DNA from: Promethearchaeota archaeon
GTDB taxonomy: Archaea > Asgardarchaeota > Lokiarchaeia > Sigyniarchaeales > SOKP01
Assembly: GCA_019058365.1 (NCBI GenBank)
Contig: JAHPZE010000002.1
Coordinates: 62,001 to 126,000, forward strand
Direction of reading: 5' to 3'
Length of the DNA: 64,000 bases
Shown: piece after piece, positions 37,134 through 46,159 of the stretch
Position numbering within the stretch: position 1 is the first letter of the stretch
Layout: each line of letters starts with the position of its first letter
Program-made: the position numbers and the translations under genes
The notes under the pieces: generated by a model
Databases searched by the model: none
What the model was told of the DNA's origin: nothing
The model's input: only the letters and a program-made list of their open reading frames with translations

Positions 37134-38423
37134 ATGAACTATTCTGAACATGAAATGGTAAATAGTTATCTAACTCAGGTATATAAAAAATTACCAGAAT
37201 GGTTGAAAATGAAAAAAGAAGAAGCAGATAAAATTTTAAAAGATTTAGAAAGTCAAATTCTAGAAGAAGCAAGAAATATCGCTGGTGGAAATAATCCCTC
37301 TGATTTTGATATACAGCAAGCACTTTTACAAATTGGTACTCCAGAAAGTATTGCTAAAATATACAAACGTCGAGGAACCCCAAAACTATATATAACAGAA
37401 GAGCTTTTTGATTTTTATGTAAAAACAATGCTATTTTTCTTCCTAATTGTCATTGCTATTAATATCATTGTCTCAATTTTTAAGTTTATTTTTCAACCTT
37501 CAAATTGGGTAATAAGCTTAGGAGAAATGTTTTCAGGAATGTGGATTGGTTGTTTAATTACTACTCTTGTAATAACAGTTATATTTTTCTATTTTTCTAT
37601 GGAAGGATTTTTACCCGACGATTTTGGTGTCATTCCCTCTCGATTAGCTTTATTGTTCCCTTTTCATATATCAGAAAAAGGAATACAAGAAACTCGGGAA
37701 TATACAAAAATTAAATTAGAGGAAGCAAAACAAAAAACAAAAGAAACTATCAATGAGGCACGGGTTCGCACAAAAGAAAAATTAGCTGAAATTAAAGCTA
37801 TTACAAAAGAAAAATTAGCAGGAGCCCAATTACGAAGAGAACAGAAGCTATTAGAAGCGAAAATGCGTAGAGAAGGAAAATTAGAAAGAGCTAAACAACG
37901 TCGAGAGGAAAGAAAGGAAGCAGCTAAACTAAAAAGAGAAATAAAAACAAAACAAGTCGTTACAATAGGAGAATTAATTTTTGGCGCAATTGCAGGGTTA
38001 ATCTTTGGATTATTTATTATATTACAACCTTTTGCGGAAATACCGGGACTCTTTCATCCTGAATTTTTGAATTGGTTAAAGATTTTTGGACTTTTAATAG
38101 TAATTAGTGGTCTAATTAACCTCCTTCGATTAATTATCGGAGTTAGAAATTATTCAGGTCAGCAGGTAATGTTGGTACTAGAAGCTCTTTATTCATTAAC
38201 ATATATTCCAATCTTTTTAATTCTTTTAAATAATCCCGAGATCTTTCCAATTTCTCTTTTTTCAGGAGGAACCGTCTCTATAATTCCGTATGATATCGGT
38301 TATTTAGCTTATATTATTTATTTCTGGATAATAATTGGAATAATAATTGCGATTTTAGGGAGTATGATTGGGAATTTTTACAAAGTAAGTAAACTTCAAA
38401 AATTTAAAGCAGATTTTTACTAA
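37134..38423 (+). CDS. HAAS-domain membrane protein with charged coiled-coil insert
   Basis: 429 residues. The first 85 residues form an HAAS domain closely related to that at 32645-33700, including the shared RRGTPKLYITEEL end. Two membrane spans follow, then a highly charged Lys/Glu/Arg helix at about residues 180-275 with repeating units such as TREYTKIKLEEAKQK and LRREQKLLEAKMRREGK, and then four to five further spans. The insert is absent from the paralogue and looks like a long single helix or coiled coil projecting from the membrane. No PadR gene accompanies it. Likely regulatory or structural at the membrane. Confidence 0.8.
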   Translation: MNYSEHEMVNSYLTQVYKKLPEWLKMKKEEADKILKDLESQILEEARNIAGGNNPSDFDIQQALLQIGTPESIAKIYKRRGTPKLYITEELFDFYVKTMLFFFLIVIAINIIVSIFKFIFQPSNWVISLGEMFSGMWIGCLITTLVITVIFFYFSMEGFLPDDFGVIPSRLALLFPFHISEKGIQETREYTKIKLEEAKQKTKETINEARVRTKEKLAEIKAITKEKLAGAQLRREQKLLEAKMRREGKLERAKQRREERKEAAKLKREIKTKQVVTIGELIFGAIAGLIFGLFIILQPFAEIPGLFHPEFLNWLKIFGLLIVISGLINLLRLIIGVRNYSGQQVMLVLEALYSLTYIPIFLILLNNPEIFPISLFSGGTVSIIPYDIGYLAYIIYFWIIIGIIIAILGSMIGNFYKVSKLQKFKADFY

Positions 38424-38510
38424 TAGTTTTCAATAATAACAAAACTTTTTTTTCCTTTTAATAAAACATCACAATTGAAAATCAAAATAGATTTTAGATA
38501 ATTTTTTAGA

Positions 38511-38621
38511 TTATGGTCCGGCTAAGAAAACTTGCTCACCAAGAAAAATCGCAGCAAAAACTATAATAATAACAATTACAATAACAACTACTCCAATAAT
38601 AATTAAATTCTTTTTTTCCAT
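38511..38621 (-). CDS. Single-span membrane microprotein (36 residues)
   Basis: An ATG at 38621 opens a 36-codon frame: MEKKNLIIIGVVVIVIVIII, then a VFAAIFLGEQVFLAGP tail and TAA. A short basic N-terminus, one hydrophobic span of about 22 residues and a short polar tail make a coherent membrane protein in an otherwise empty 378-bp interval (38424-38801). It is short enough to be chance in AT-rich DNA, but the topology is tidy. The rest of the interval shows nothing else. Confidence 0.45.
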   Translation of the reverse strand: MEKKNLIIIGVVVIVIVIIIVFAAIFLGEQVFLAGP

Positions 38622-38801
38622 AATATTATCTGTTATTTCTTAAATCTATAAGATTTCTTACAATATTGTGAATTAATATTCTTCTTTGTTTTTATAGCTA
38701 TATTATTATTTTATTTATTTTTTTTATGATTTAAAATTGTTAAATTATAAATATTGGTTTCATTTTGTACAATATTAACCTCGATAACTTAAGAATTAAT
38801 C

Positions 38802-39626
38802 ATGGAATTACCAAAAATACTGAAAGAAAAATTAAATAGTATTATTTCTTTTTTAAAAGGAAAAAAGGTAATAGTTGCTTTTTCTGGAGGCGTTGACAGT
38901 TCACTTCTAGCGTTTCTTTCTAAAAAATACGCTAAGGACATAATTCTTATAACTGAAAGATCTGTTCTTTATCCTGAAGAAGAAATTGATGAAGCTATAA
39001 AATTTGCTAAAAAATGTGGCATAAATCACATGATTATTGAAAGAGATCCCTTGAAAAATGAAATATTTCAATGTAATCCTTCAAATCGATGTTATATTTG
39101 CAAAACTGGATTATATAATGAAATAATTCAAATAAAAAACACAAAAAGCTTTGATGTAATATTAGATGGTTCAAATATTGATGATCTTTCGGATTACAGG
39201 CCTGGAATGCAAGCCCTAGAAGAATTAAAAATATCTACTCCATATATTGATTTCAATATTAATAAGAACGAAATAAGGGAGTTAAGCAAATTTTATGATT
39301 TGGAAGTTCAATCTAAACCATCAATGGCATGTTTCTCCTCTCGAATTCCATATGGGCAAACTATCAATGAAGAAAAACTTATAATGATAAGAGAAGCGGA
39401 GAGGTTCCTTAAAAATACATTCAACTTAAAGCAATTGAGAGTCAGATTACATGAAAATAATTTAGGACGAATTGAATTTTTACAAAGTGATCTCCCAAAA
39501 GTTTTAACTGAACAAAATATGAAAACTATTAGAGAAAAATTAAGAAATCTTGGATTTATTTATGTTACAGTAGATCTAGCAGGATTTCGCTCGGGTTCTA
39601 TGAATGAAGCTCTTAATTTAGATTAA
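38802..39626 (+). CDS. larE: LarE-like ATP-dependent sacrificial sulfur transferase (PP-loop)
   Basis: 274 residues. The PP-loop SGGVDSS at 28-34 adenylates the substrate. Cys97 and Cys100 (RCYICK) and Cys177 in SMACFSSRIPYG are the conserved cysteines. LarE inserts sulfur into the pyridinium dicarboxylate that becomes the nickel-pincer nucleotide of lactate racemase and related enzymes. Forms with three Cys can carry a [4Fe-4S] cluster that supplies sulfide catalytically; the pattern here fits that type. No larB or larC is in the window. Start ATG 38802. Confidence 0.85.
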   Translation: MELPKILKEKLNSIISFLKGKKVIVAFSGGVDSSLLAFLSKKYAKDIILITERSVLYPEEEIDEAIKFAKKCGINHMIIERDPLKNEIFQCNPSNRCYICKTGLYNEIIQIKNTKSFDVILDGSNIDDLSDYRPGMQALEELKISTPYIDFNINKNEIRELSKFYDLEVQSKPSMACFSSRIPYGQTINEEKLIMIREAERFLKNTFNLKQLRVRLHENNLGRIEFLQSDLPKVLTEQNMKTIREKLRNLGFIYVTVDLAGFRSGSMNEALNLD

Positions 39627-39953
39627 TTGCGGAATAAATTTTGATTTTGGTAAACTTTTTATTTTTATTTAATGTTTAGATTCTGGGCTTTTTTTCAAAA
39701 ATCGTCGATAAGATAATTTACAACCAATTGAGTAAGATTTAACTCATTTTAATAATGTTGGGGTCATAATTAACAATTAAATATTAATAAAAAAAAGTTA
39801 ATAATTAGAACATTAGCAAATAATCAAAAAGATAAATTTAAATTTAGTTTCCATTTATTCAATTTAATTAATTAACTGTCAGAAATAGTAAATTCTGGCT
39901 TTAATTATTGATTAGATCTTTATAAGAATTATTTTTTATGATAGGTATTCATT
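39627..39953. other. Gene-free interval, no feature recognised
   Basis: 327 bp of very AT-rich sequence between larE and the transporter gene. I read both strands and found no open frame with a plausible start, no tRNA-like fold and no strong inverted repeat. Only the promoter of the transporter gene is expected here. Confidence 0.5.
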
Positions 39954-41369
39954 ATGATATCGACAATTATTGCTCCAATGATGCTTATTTTAATTATAAT
40001 TTTAATTACAGTGGGAAAAATAAACCGCTTGATGGCAGGTTTTATAGGTGCAATAATTTTGTCTTTTTTTTTACTTTATATAGATAAGGTTGATATAACG
40101 ACCGTAGTAGGATTTATAATTGGTGTGGACAATTCTAATCTTCATACTGTCTTATTTATTTTTGGCATGATGATAATTATTACGGTTTGTAAAAAAAGTG
40201 GAGTATTCATTTATATTGCATTCAGATTGGTACAATTTTCGAAAGGTAATAGTCGCTATATCCTTGTAATTTTATGCGGTTTCACATTTGTATTTTCTTC
40301 TATATCGATGAATATCTTATGTATCTTCTTAATTATTCCACTTACTATTACAATTTGTAAAATATTAAAAATTAATCCACTTCCATTTATTCTTTCAGAG
40401 GGGATGGTTGTAAATACGGGTGGCCTCTTATTTGTTATTAGCTCAATTCCTAACATATTAATAAGTCATTCAATAAATTGGACGTTTCCAGAATACTTTC
40501 TAGATGTTGGATTTTTTTCTATATTCCTATTTTTCATCAGTGTTATCTTTTTAATTAAATATAACGAAGATAAATTAGAAACCCCTGAAATTAATTACAT
40601 AAAACGATTATTAGATTATGATCCTTGGATGTTTGTAGAATCGAAAAGCAATTTTTATAAGTCTTTAGTAATGCTTATAATAACCATAATTTCTGTAATA
40701 ATTATACCCCTATTTAGTATTATATCCATTGATATACTTTCTTTAACAGGAGGGATAATCACAATCCTAATAATTTTAAATAAGGAATTTGAATCCGTGT
40801 GGAAAGACTTAGATCTTGAATTAATCTTCTATCTATTTTGTATTTTATTTATATCTGAAGCCATAGAATTTACTGGAATATTAAATTTTGTGTCATATGG
40901 AATAGATTATATAACTGGAGGTAATATTATTAGTATTACATTAGTTCTTTTATGGTTATCAGGAATACTTAGTTCTGTCATTCATAATGCTCCTATTACG
41001 AAGATTTTTATACCGATTGTTAATAATATATCCACGTTAAGAGATCAACGAACACTGTTTTCTGCTGTGTCGATAGGAACAACATTAGGAGAAAATTTGT
41101 CAACTATGGGAGATAATTTAGTTTTAATCTTATTGGTTAGATCTTATGGATATGAATTAAAGTTTTCTACTTTTATGAAATTAGGAATTAAACTTACTAT
41201 GATTAACTTGATCTCTTCAAGTATTTTTTTAGTTATGAAAGTGCAAGTTCAATTTTTCTTTATAGGCATTATTATTTTAATAGGAATAGTTTTTCTTTTA
41301 TACTTTTATCCTAGTATAATAAATCTTATTCAAACCAAATTGAATTTTTTAAATAAGAGAAAGACTTGA
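39954..41369 (+). CDS. ArsB/NhaD/CitM-type (ion transporter superfamily) membrane transporter
   Basis: 471 residues with ten or more hydrophobic spans. The two-repeat plan of the ion transporter superfamily is visible: MNILCIFLIIPLTITICKIL and LSSVIHNAPITKIFIPIV, the re-entrant helices with the Asn-Ala-Pro motif, and GTTLGENLSTMGDNLVLIL in the second repeat. Families of this fold carry arsenite, Na+/H+ or dicarboxylates. The substrate cannot be read from the sequence. It starts with ATG 39954 after an AGGT sequence. Neighbour genes give no hint. Confidence 0.8.
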   Translation: MISTIIAPMMLILIIILITVGKINRLMAGFIGAIILSFFLLYIDKVDITTVVGFIIGVDNSNLHTVLFIFGMMIIITVCKKSGVFIYIAFRLVQFSKGNSRYILVILCGFTFVFSSISMNILCIFLIIPLTITICKILKINPLPFILSEGMVVNTGGLLFVISSIPNILISHSINWTFPEYFLDVGFFSIFLFFISVIFLIKYNEDKLETPEINYIKRLLDYDPWMFVESKSNFYKSLVMLIITIISVIIIPLFSIISIDILSLTGGIITILIILNKEFESVWKDLDLELIFYLFCILFISEAIEFTGILNFVSYGIDYITGGNIISITLVLLWLSGILSSVIHNAPITKIFIPIVNNISTLRDQRTLFSAVSIGTTLGENLSTMGDNLVLILLVRSYGYELKFSTFMKLGIKLTMINLISSSIFLVMKVQVQFFFIGIIILIGIVFLLYFYPSIINLIQTKLNFLNKRKT

Positions 41370-41485
41370 TTGAAGTTCTTGAAATTTTTTTTAAATTAAA
41401 GAAATATTTGAGAACTAATGTTTTAATTTAAAAGTGTGTATGAGATGTGATGGTAATAGGAAAGCTTTGTTTTCCATTATATAGA

Positions 41486-41504
41486 ATAGTAGATTATCTA
41501 CTAT
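41486..41504. repeat. Perfect 9-bp inverted repeat ATAGTAGAT-T-ATCTACTAT
   Basis: Two exact 9-bp arms with a single-base centre lie between two convergent genes. A one-base loop disfavours an RNA hairpin terminator and favours a protein-binding palindrome. The arm ATCTACTAT also occurs at 8743-8751, in the candidate ribbon-helix-helix operator. Its position between 3' ends is odd for an operator. Confidence 0.4.
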
Positions 41505-41553
41505 ATATTAGCTCAACTAAAATTCATTAATCTAAATTAATTTTGATTAATTA

Positions 41554-42951
41554 TTAGTTTTGGTATTGTATTCTGATATATTCTATAATTTTATTTCGTT
41601 TCATTATTGCACTTGAAGCCGCAACTTGTATTTTATTCTCCATCTCTTCCTTAGATTCTGGCATTTCTTCTCCAATTTCTTGTTTAATTTTAGTGTAAGC
41701 TGATTCCCGAAATCGAGGTAAAATATTTTCTTGATTATCTTCTGTAAAGATCATTTTAACTTGATTCGAATCATCAACATAACCAATCTCCGAACAATTT
41801 ATACCATTTTCTCTCAAATCTGAAATTATTTTATTAGAGACATGTTCAGAACAATAAATTAGCAGTGCGTCCAAAGAAACTCCTAAATAATCAACATTCA
41901 CTTTTTTAAGCAATTCAAGAACAATAGGATTTACAAGTTTTCTTACTTCTTGTTCATAAATTGTTACTCCACATTTGGCTTCATAATTAATCTCATAGAG
42001 ATCTCCTCTGAGCCCTCCGTTCGTCACATCGCACATTGCATGAATTTCATTTATGTAATTTGAATTTAAGATTACCTTGCAAGCTTCAAGAAATTTAATA
42101 TTCAAAGTTTCTTTAACAACATGATGGTTTCCTGAATATATTGCGGTTGTTGTTATAGTTCCTCCGCCAGCACCTTCTGTCATTAGTATTTTATCTCCAT
42201 TCCTAATATTTCTCCTTGCTAAAATTCGATTACAAATTCCAACAGCACTAACCCCTCCAACCAAACGGTTTCCAATAACCATATCTCCCCCTATCCGAAG
42301 CGTAGAACCTGCAGTAATTGGAACTTTCGCTAATTCTGAAATTGTGGAAATTCCTGCCATGAAATCAAATAATTTTCCAACATCTGCATCATCTCCTAGG
42401 TGCACATCAATCATTATAGAAATAGGTTTTGCACCTTTAACATATAAATCTCTGAGACACGCTCGAGTTACATGAAAACCGCATATGAAAGGAAAATCGC
42501 TTAATCGAGAATGAATTCCCTCCATTTTCGATACAATGATTAGATCTTTCCCATCTAATTGATCTCCTTGAAGATCACGTAATCGTACAGCTCCTGCATC
42601 ATCTAAAGAGCTAGGTGATAAATAAGCTCTCTTTTCTGTTTCAGATAATTCTGCAATGAGTTTATGAACAAAAAAATCTCCACTTCCTCTACATCCAACA
42701 CCTTGCTTACCAATTGACACATTGGCTCTATTTATATCCAAAATTTCTCTGATAAATGGATTAGATACTCTATTGATATCACTTTTTCTGCATTCTTCTA
42801 AGATAGCTTTAGCATATTTTTTTGCCAAATTATCATCAATTTCTTTGAAATTATGATATTCCTCTACTATTTTTTCAAGAATTTGTTGCTCAGAATATCC
42901 TTTTTTTATTAAATTCCTAGTCAATCCTTCTAAATCGCTCAAATTGCTCAA
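41554..42951 (-). CDS. AIR synthase (PurM)/HypE/SelD-fold ATP-dependent enzyme
   Basis: 465 residues. A helical N-terminal extension of about 75 residues precedes a PurM-like two-domain core: RGSGDFFVHKLIAELSE, SSLDDAGAVRL, a Gly-rich HLGDDADVGKLFDFMAGIS loop, TAGSTLRIGGDMVIG, and the C-terminal domain with TEGAGGGTITTTAIYS and MCDVTNGGLRGDL. The superfamily binds ATP and phosphorylates or dehydrates a substrate, as in purine synthesis, hydrogenase maturation and selenophosphate synthesis. This long archaeal form resembles COG1973-type proteins of unknown reaction. It is divergent from mptG, so a link to cofactor synthesis is possible. Start ATG 42951. Confidence 0.75.
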   Translation of the reverse strand: MSNLSDLEGLTRNLIKKGYSEQQILEKIVEEYHNFKEIDDNLAKKYAKAILEECRKSDINRVSNPFIREILDINRANVSIGKQGVGCRGSGDFFVHKLIAELSETEKRAYLSPSSLDDAGAVRLRDLQGDQLDGKDLIIVSKMEGIHSRLSDFPFICGFHVTRACLRDLYVKGAKPISIMIDVHLGDDADVGKLFDFMAGISTISELAKVPITAGSTLRIGGDMVIGNRLVGGVSAVGICNRILARRNIRNGDKILMTEGAGGGTITTTAIYSGNHHVVKETLNIKFLEACKVILNSNYINEIHAMCDVTNGGLRGDLYEINYEAKCGVTIYEQEVRKLVNPIVLELLKKVNVDYLGVSLDALLIYCSEHVSNKIISDLRENGINCSEIGYVDDSNQVKMIFTEDNQENILPRFRESAYTKIKQEIGEEMPESKEEMENKIQVAASSAIMKRNKIIEYIRIQYQN

Positions 42952-43058
42952 ATCCTTCTTAATTACTAAAAACTATGAATAAAAGTTTATAATATATTTA
43001 AATTATTTTGAAAATTCTTATTTATAGTTGAGAGTTCCCTTTTTTAAAAAAGATTAAT

Positions 43059-44069
43059 ATGACTTCTCTGAGAATTACAACGCCCTGTCGAATTCATCTT
43101 TCTTTAATCGATGAAAATGGATACACCGGTAGAGTAGATGGCGGTATTGGTCTTATGTTAGACCGACCAAATGTAGTTTTTGAAGCCTCTAATAACGCTA
43201 AAGAATTTAAAATTGAAGCGAATAAGTATTATCGAGAATCAATTGAAGTTATTAATGAAATAGCCTCAAGGGTATTTAAAATATTCAATATTAGTAATAA
43301 AAATTTTCACTTCAATCTTAAAAGATATTTTCCATCACACGTAGGATTGGGCTCAAAGACGCAATTATCTTTAGCTATAGCCACCGTAATAACAAAGTTG
43401 AAGAATATTACTCAATTAACTACTAGTGAATTAACAAAATTAGTAGAAAGAGGAGGCACTTCCGGAATTGGATGGAGAGGTTTTGAAACAGGAGGTTTTA
43501 TTTTAGATGGTGGACATGATTTTGGGAAAGGAAAAGAAAAAGAGACTTTTTTACCATCGTCAGCTTCAACTTTTGCTAATCCTGCATTGACAATTTTTAG
43601 ATATAATATACCTGAAAATTGGAGATTTGTATTAGTCATTCCTAATGTAAAGAAAGGAGCATATGGAGATGAAGAAGTCAGTGTTTTTCAAAATTACGCT
43701 CCAGTTCCTAGAAATGAAGTAAATGAAGTTTCTCACCAAATAATTATGAAAATAATTCCTGGGATTATAAAAAATGATTTAAAATGCTTTGGAGAAGGAT
43801 TAAAAAGAATTCAGAGTATTGGTTTTAAAAAAATCGAAATTGAATTACAAAATGAAGTCGTCAAAGATCTTTTAAAATTTTTTGAAGAGTATGGATTAAA
43901 GGCATATGGTATGTCATCTTTTGGACCTAGTGTTGTTGGGGTTGTAGAATATGACTCAGAAGCAGAAATTTTATTAAGAGAAGTCCAAAAGAATCAAAAA
44001 AATAGTGGAGGACATATCTATATATGTAAACCTAATAATATAGGAGCAAAAATAGAATTAATAGATTGA
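43059..44069 (+). CDS. mptG: Beta-ribofuranosylaminobenzene 5'-phosphate synthase (GHMP fold)
   Basis: 336 residues. RFAP synthase condenses 4-hydroxybenzoate or 4-aminobenzoate with PRPP to start the arylamine arm of methanopterin. Features are the TTPCRIHLSLIDENGYTGR start, DGGIGLMLDRP, the GHMP-like glycine loop PSHVGLGSKTQLSLAIA, and the RGGTSGIGWRGFETGGFILD segment typical of the family. The C-terminal part has the GMSSFGPSVVGVVE loop. It is followed 6 bp later by mptD. The reaction and family are well matched; the context of H4MPT genes confirms the role. Confidence 0.9.
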   Translation: MTSLRITTPCRIHLSLIDENGYTGRVDGGIGLMLDRPNVVFEASNNAKEFKIEANKYYRESIEVINEIASRVFKIFNISNKNFHFNLKRYFPSHVGLGSKTQLSLAIATVITKLKNITQLTTSELTKLVERGGTSGIGWRGFETGGFILDGGHDFGKGKEKETFLPSSASTFANPALTIFRYNIPENWRFVLVIPNVKKGAYGDEEVSVFQNYAPVPRNEVNEVSHQIIMKIIPGIIKNDLKCFGEGLKRIQSIGFKKIEIELQNEVVKDLLKFFEEYGLKAYGMSSFGPSVVGVVEYDSEAEILLREVQKNQKNSGGHIYICKPNNIGAKIELID

Positions 44070-44075
44070 TTATAG

Positions 44076-44471
44076 ATGCCTATAACTAGTAATAAAATTT
44101 ATTTTTCATCCGATCTAAGTGATAGAGAAAGAGCTTGTTTTGAAACTGGAATTAAATTAGGTGCGTTATACCATATTTTATGTGGAATCCCCATTCAAAG
44201 TGATGAAAATATAATTAATTCGATAGAAAGAGGTATTGAATCAGCAATTTCATGTCAACCTTATGTGAAATCTGTAAAAATTCATTTAAATAGAGAAAAA
44301 ATTTCAGGAAAAAAAAAATCAGAATTTGATTATGATGAGATTACAGGTAAAATAATTCAAGCAGAAATAAAGATCGAATATGAATCTGTTAATGTCTTAG
44401 CAAAAGTAGAATGGGTTGATGAATTAGAATATCCTTTAATGTTTATTGAAAAAATTCTTAAGAAGAGTTAA
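44076..44471 (+). CDS. mptD: Archaeal dihydroneopterin aldolase MptD (DUF372)
   Basis: 131 residues. MptD cleaves 7,8-dihydroneopterin to 6-hydroxymethyl-dihydropterin in methanopterin synthesis. The sequence pattern fits the archaeal family, unrelated to bacterial FolB: SDRERACFETGIKLGALYH, GIPIQSDE, a central IHLNREK, and YPLMFIEKIL near the end. The small size is right for the family. It overlaps the convergent DUF447 gene by 4 bp. It is translated from ATG 44076, almost contiguous with mptG, so the two are one unit. Confidence 0.82.
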   Translation: MPITSNKIYFSSDLSDRERACFETGIKLGALYHILCGIPIQSDENIINSIERGIESAISCQPYVKSVKIHLNREKISGKKKSEFDYDEITGKIIQAEIKIEYESVNVLAKVEWVDELEYPLMFIEKILKKS

Positions 44472-45166
44472 ATCTTTAATTTAGTTATATAATTGTTAAC
44501 TAATTCAATAGTTTTTAAAGCTCTTTTATTATATCCAAATCTTTCAATATCGTCAATAGAATCTTTTATTTTTTCATAAATCTTAGAAAATTGAGTTTGG
44601 TTATGATTCTCACTGGCAATCTTTAAGCGAGTTGCTAGTATTATCACTTCTAGAGCCAGATTCTCTGCTCTATTAAATAATTTATGAGTTTCTTGAAGTT
44701 TTTCAGTAAAAATAACATCTAATTTAAACACAGGTACAACAATTTCTCCAAAATTATTATCTTTTGTTTTTTGAAATTCATGTGAAACTTCGCCTACCAA
44801 AAGGCCCCATGCTTTTTTTATATATGGTACATCCATAGCACGAGATTCTATATATTTAAAATCGTAATATTTTGAGGGAAATTCTGTCAAATCAATAGGA
44901 GAATCTGGTTCTTTTAATGCAGCTAGAGCATATAAATATACGTCATTAACAAAATTGATTGCAATTGTATTATACTCCTTCAAATTTTTATAAGTAATAG
45001 TATTGTAGAAAGGAGATATTTGTATTTGTTCTCCGTCTATCATTCTAATGCCCATACAAGAAGCATTGGGCTTAATTTCCTTACCATTTTCTATTATAGA
45101 ATAAGTTGTGGCTATAATTTCATATAAATTGCCCTCTTTTAGTCCAAAATCTTGATAGTTAAACAT
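44468..45166 (-). CDS. DUF447-family flavin-reductase-like protein
   Basis: 232 residues of the FMN-binding split-barrel type. The start FGLKEGNLYEIIATTY, then NASCMGIRMIDGEQIQISPFY and NTIAINFVNDVYLYALAAL, match the archaeal/methylotroph DUF447 family. In many genomes it lies near methanopterin synthesis genes, as here next to mptD and mptG. The C-terminal part is a helical domain (RAENLALEVIILATRLKIA). The reaction is unknown; an FMN-dependent role in the pterin pathway is inferred from neighbourhood. Confidence 0.78.
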   Translation of the reverse strand: MFNYQDFGLKEGNLYEIIATTYSIIENGKEIKPNASCMGIRMIDGEQIQISPFYNTITYKNLKEYNTIAINFVNDVYLYALAALKEPDSPIDLTEFPSKYYDFKYIESRAMDVPYIKKAWGLLVGEVSHEFQKTKDNNFGEIVVPVFKLDVIFTEKLQETHKLFNRAENLALEVIILATRLKIASENHNQTQFSKIYEKIKDSIDDIERFGYNKRALKTIELVNNYITKLKI

Positions 45167-45235
45167 TTTAACCCATTTATGAGAGTATGTATTTTACTTC
45201 TTGCTCTAAAATATATTCTTCTCTAAAGTTAAAAT

Positions 45236-46114
45236 TTAAAGAGTAAAATTATTTACCTTAGGTTTTGTTTCAATTTCGGGATAAATTTTACCGACTATAG
45301 GTGGAGAACTATTATATATCTCTTCAATATTTACTAATCCATATTCAACATTTTCAACCGAATGAATACCTGTAAAGGTTCCTTTCACTACTTGGCTAGC
45401 CATATCGAAATTAGCGCCAATTACAGCAACTTTTGAATTATCAGGAATCTTTAAGAAATCCTCCTTTAAAGTGGTTAATGGAAAATAAAGCCTATTGTGG
45501 TCAACAGCATTTAATTGAAGATGTGGAATAATTATAGGATATCCATCAGAAGGATCGATAAATGCTATAGCTCTTATACCTATTTTATCTGTAAAAAGCT
45601 TATATCCTATAACATTTAGCCTTTTTTCTTCTAAATTAGTTTTTGCTTCTTTAGTAATAGCTTTAATTATTTTTCTAGGGATACCACCAGGGGGCAAATC
45701 TCTAATAGGAGTAACACCGATAATTTTATTATAAAATACTTTATACACGTTAAAATATGTGAAATAGCGAAAAAAATCAGAATTATTAAAATATTCGAGG
45801 TCTTCTCCTTCTGCTTTTGTATGGGTAAAATCAGCTTTAGCTTGGATAAACTTAAATGGAGCTTCAGCAGTCATATAGAAAAGACCTTGCTTAGGATTTT
45901 TTTGTACGTATTCTTTGCTAGATCCTGCGAAGAACTGACCCCATACTATTTGATCTCTACTCTTAGCTCGATTTGATGTAATAATTGTAAGATGAGGCCA
46001 ACCACGTGAATCTATTGTTGAAATTAATTTTACCATTATGTCTGGTTGAGTAAATTCTATAAGCTCATCTGAAAATTCAGAGAACCAACTAAATTTTTTG
46101 TTATCTTCACTCAT
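45236..46114 (-). CDS. Pyridoxamine 5'-phosphate oxidase-like FMN-binding split-barrel protein
   Basis: 292 residues with two tandem split-barrel-like halves: DIMVKLISTIDSRGWPHLTI at the N-terminus and GIRAIAFIDPSDGYPIIIP in the second half, each resembling the beta-barrel start of flavin-binding pyridoxamine oxidase-like proteins. There are no membrane segments. It is downstream of the glycyl radical activase by 45 bp on the same strand and may be co-transcribed with it, which might place it in the same anaerobic pathway. The ligand is not predictable. Confidence 0.68.
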   Translation of the reverse strand: MSEDNKKFSWFSEFSDELIEFTQPDIMVKLISTIDSRGWPHLTIITSNRAKSRDQIVWGQFFAGSSKEYVQKNPKQGLFYMTAEAPFKFIQAKADFTHTKAEGEDLEYFNNSDFFRYFTYFNVYKVFYNKIIGVTPIRDLPPGGIPRKIIKAITKEAKTNLEEKRLNVIGYKLFTDKIGIRAIAFIDPSDGYPIIIPHLQLNAVDHNRLYFPLTTLKEDFLKIPDNSKVAVIGANFDMASQVVKGTFTGIHSVENVEYGLVNIEEIYNSSPPIVGKIYPEIETKPKVNNFTL

Positions 46115-46159
46115 AATTTATCAAGTCTTTTATTTTATTTAAATTCTTAATTGAATATA

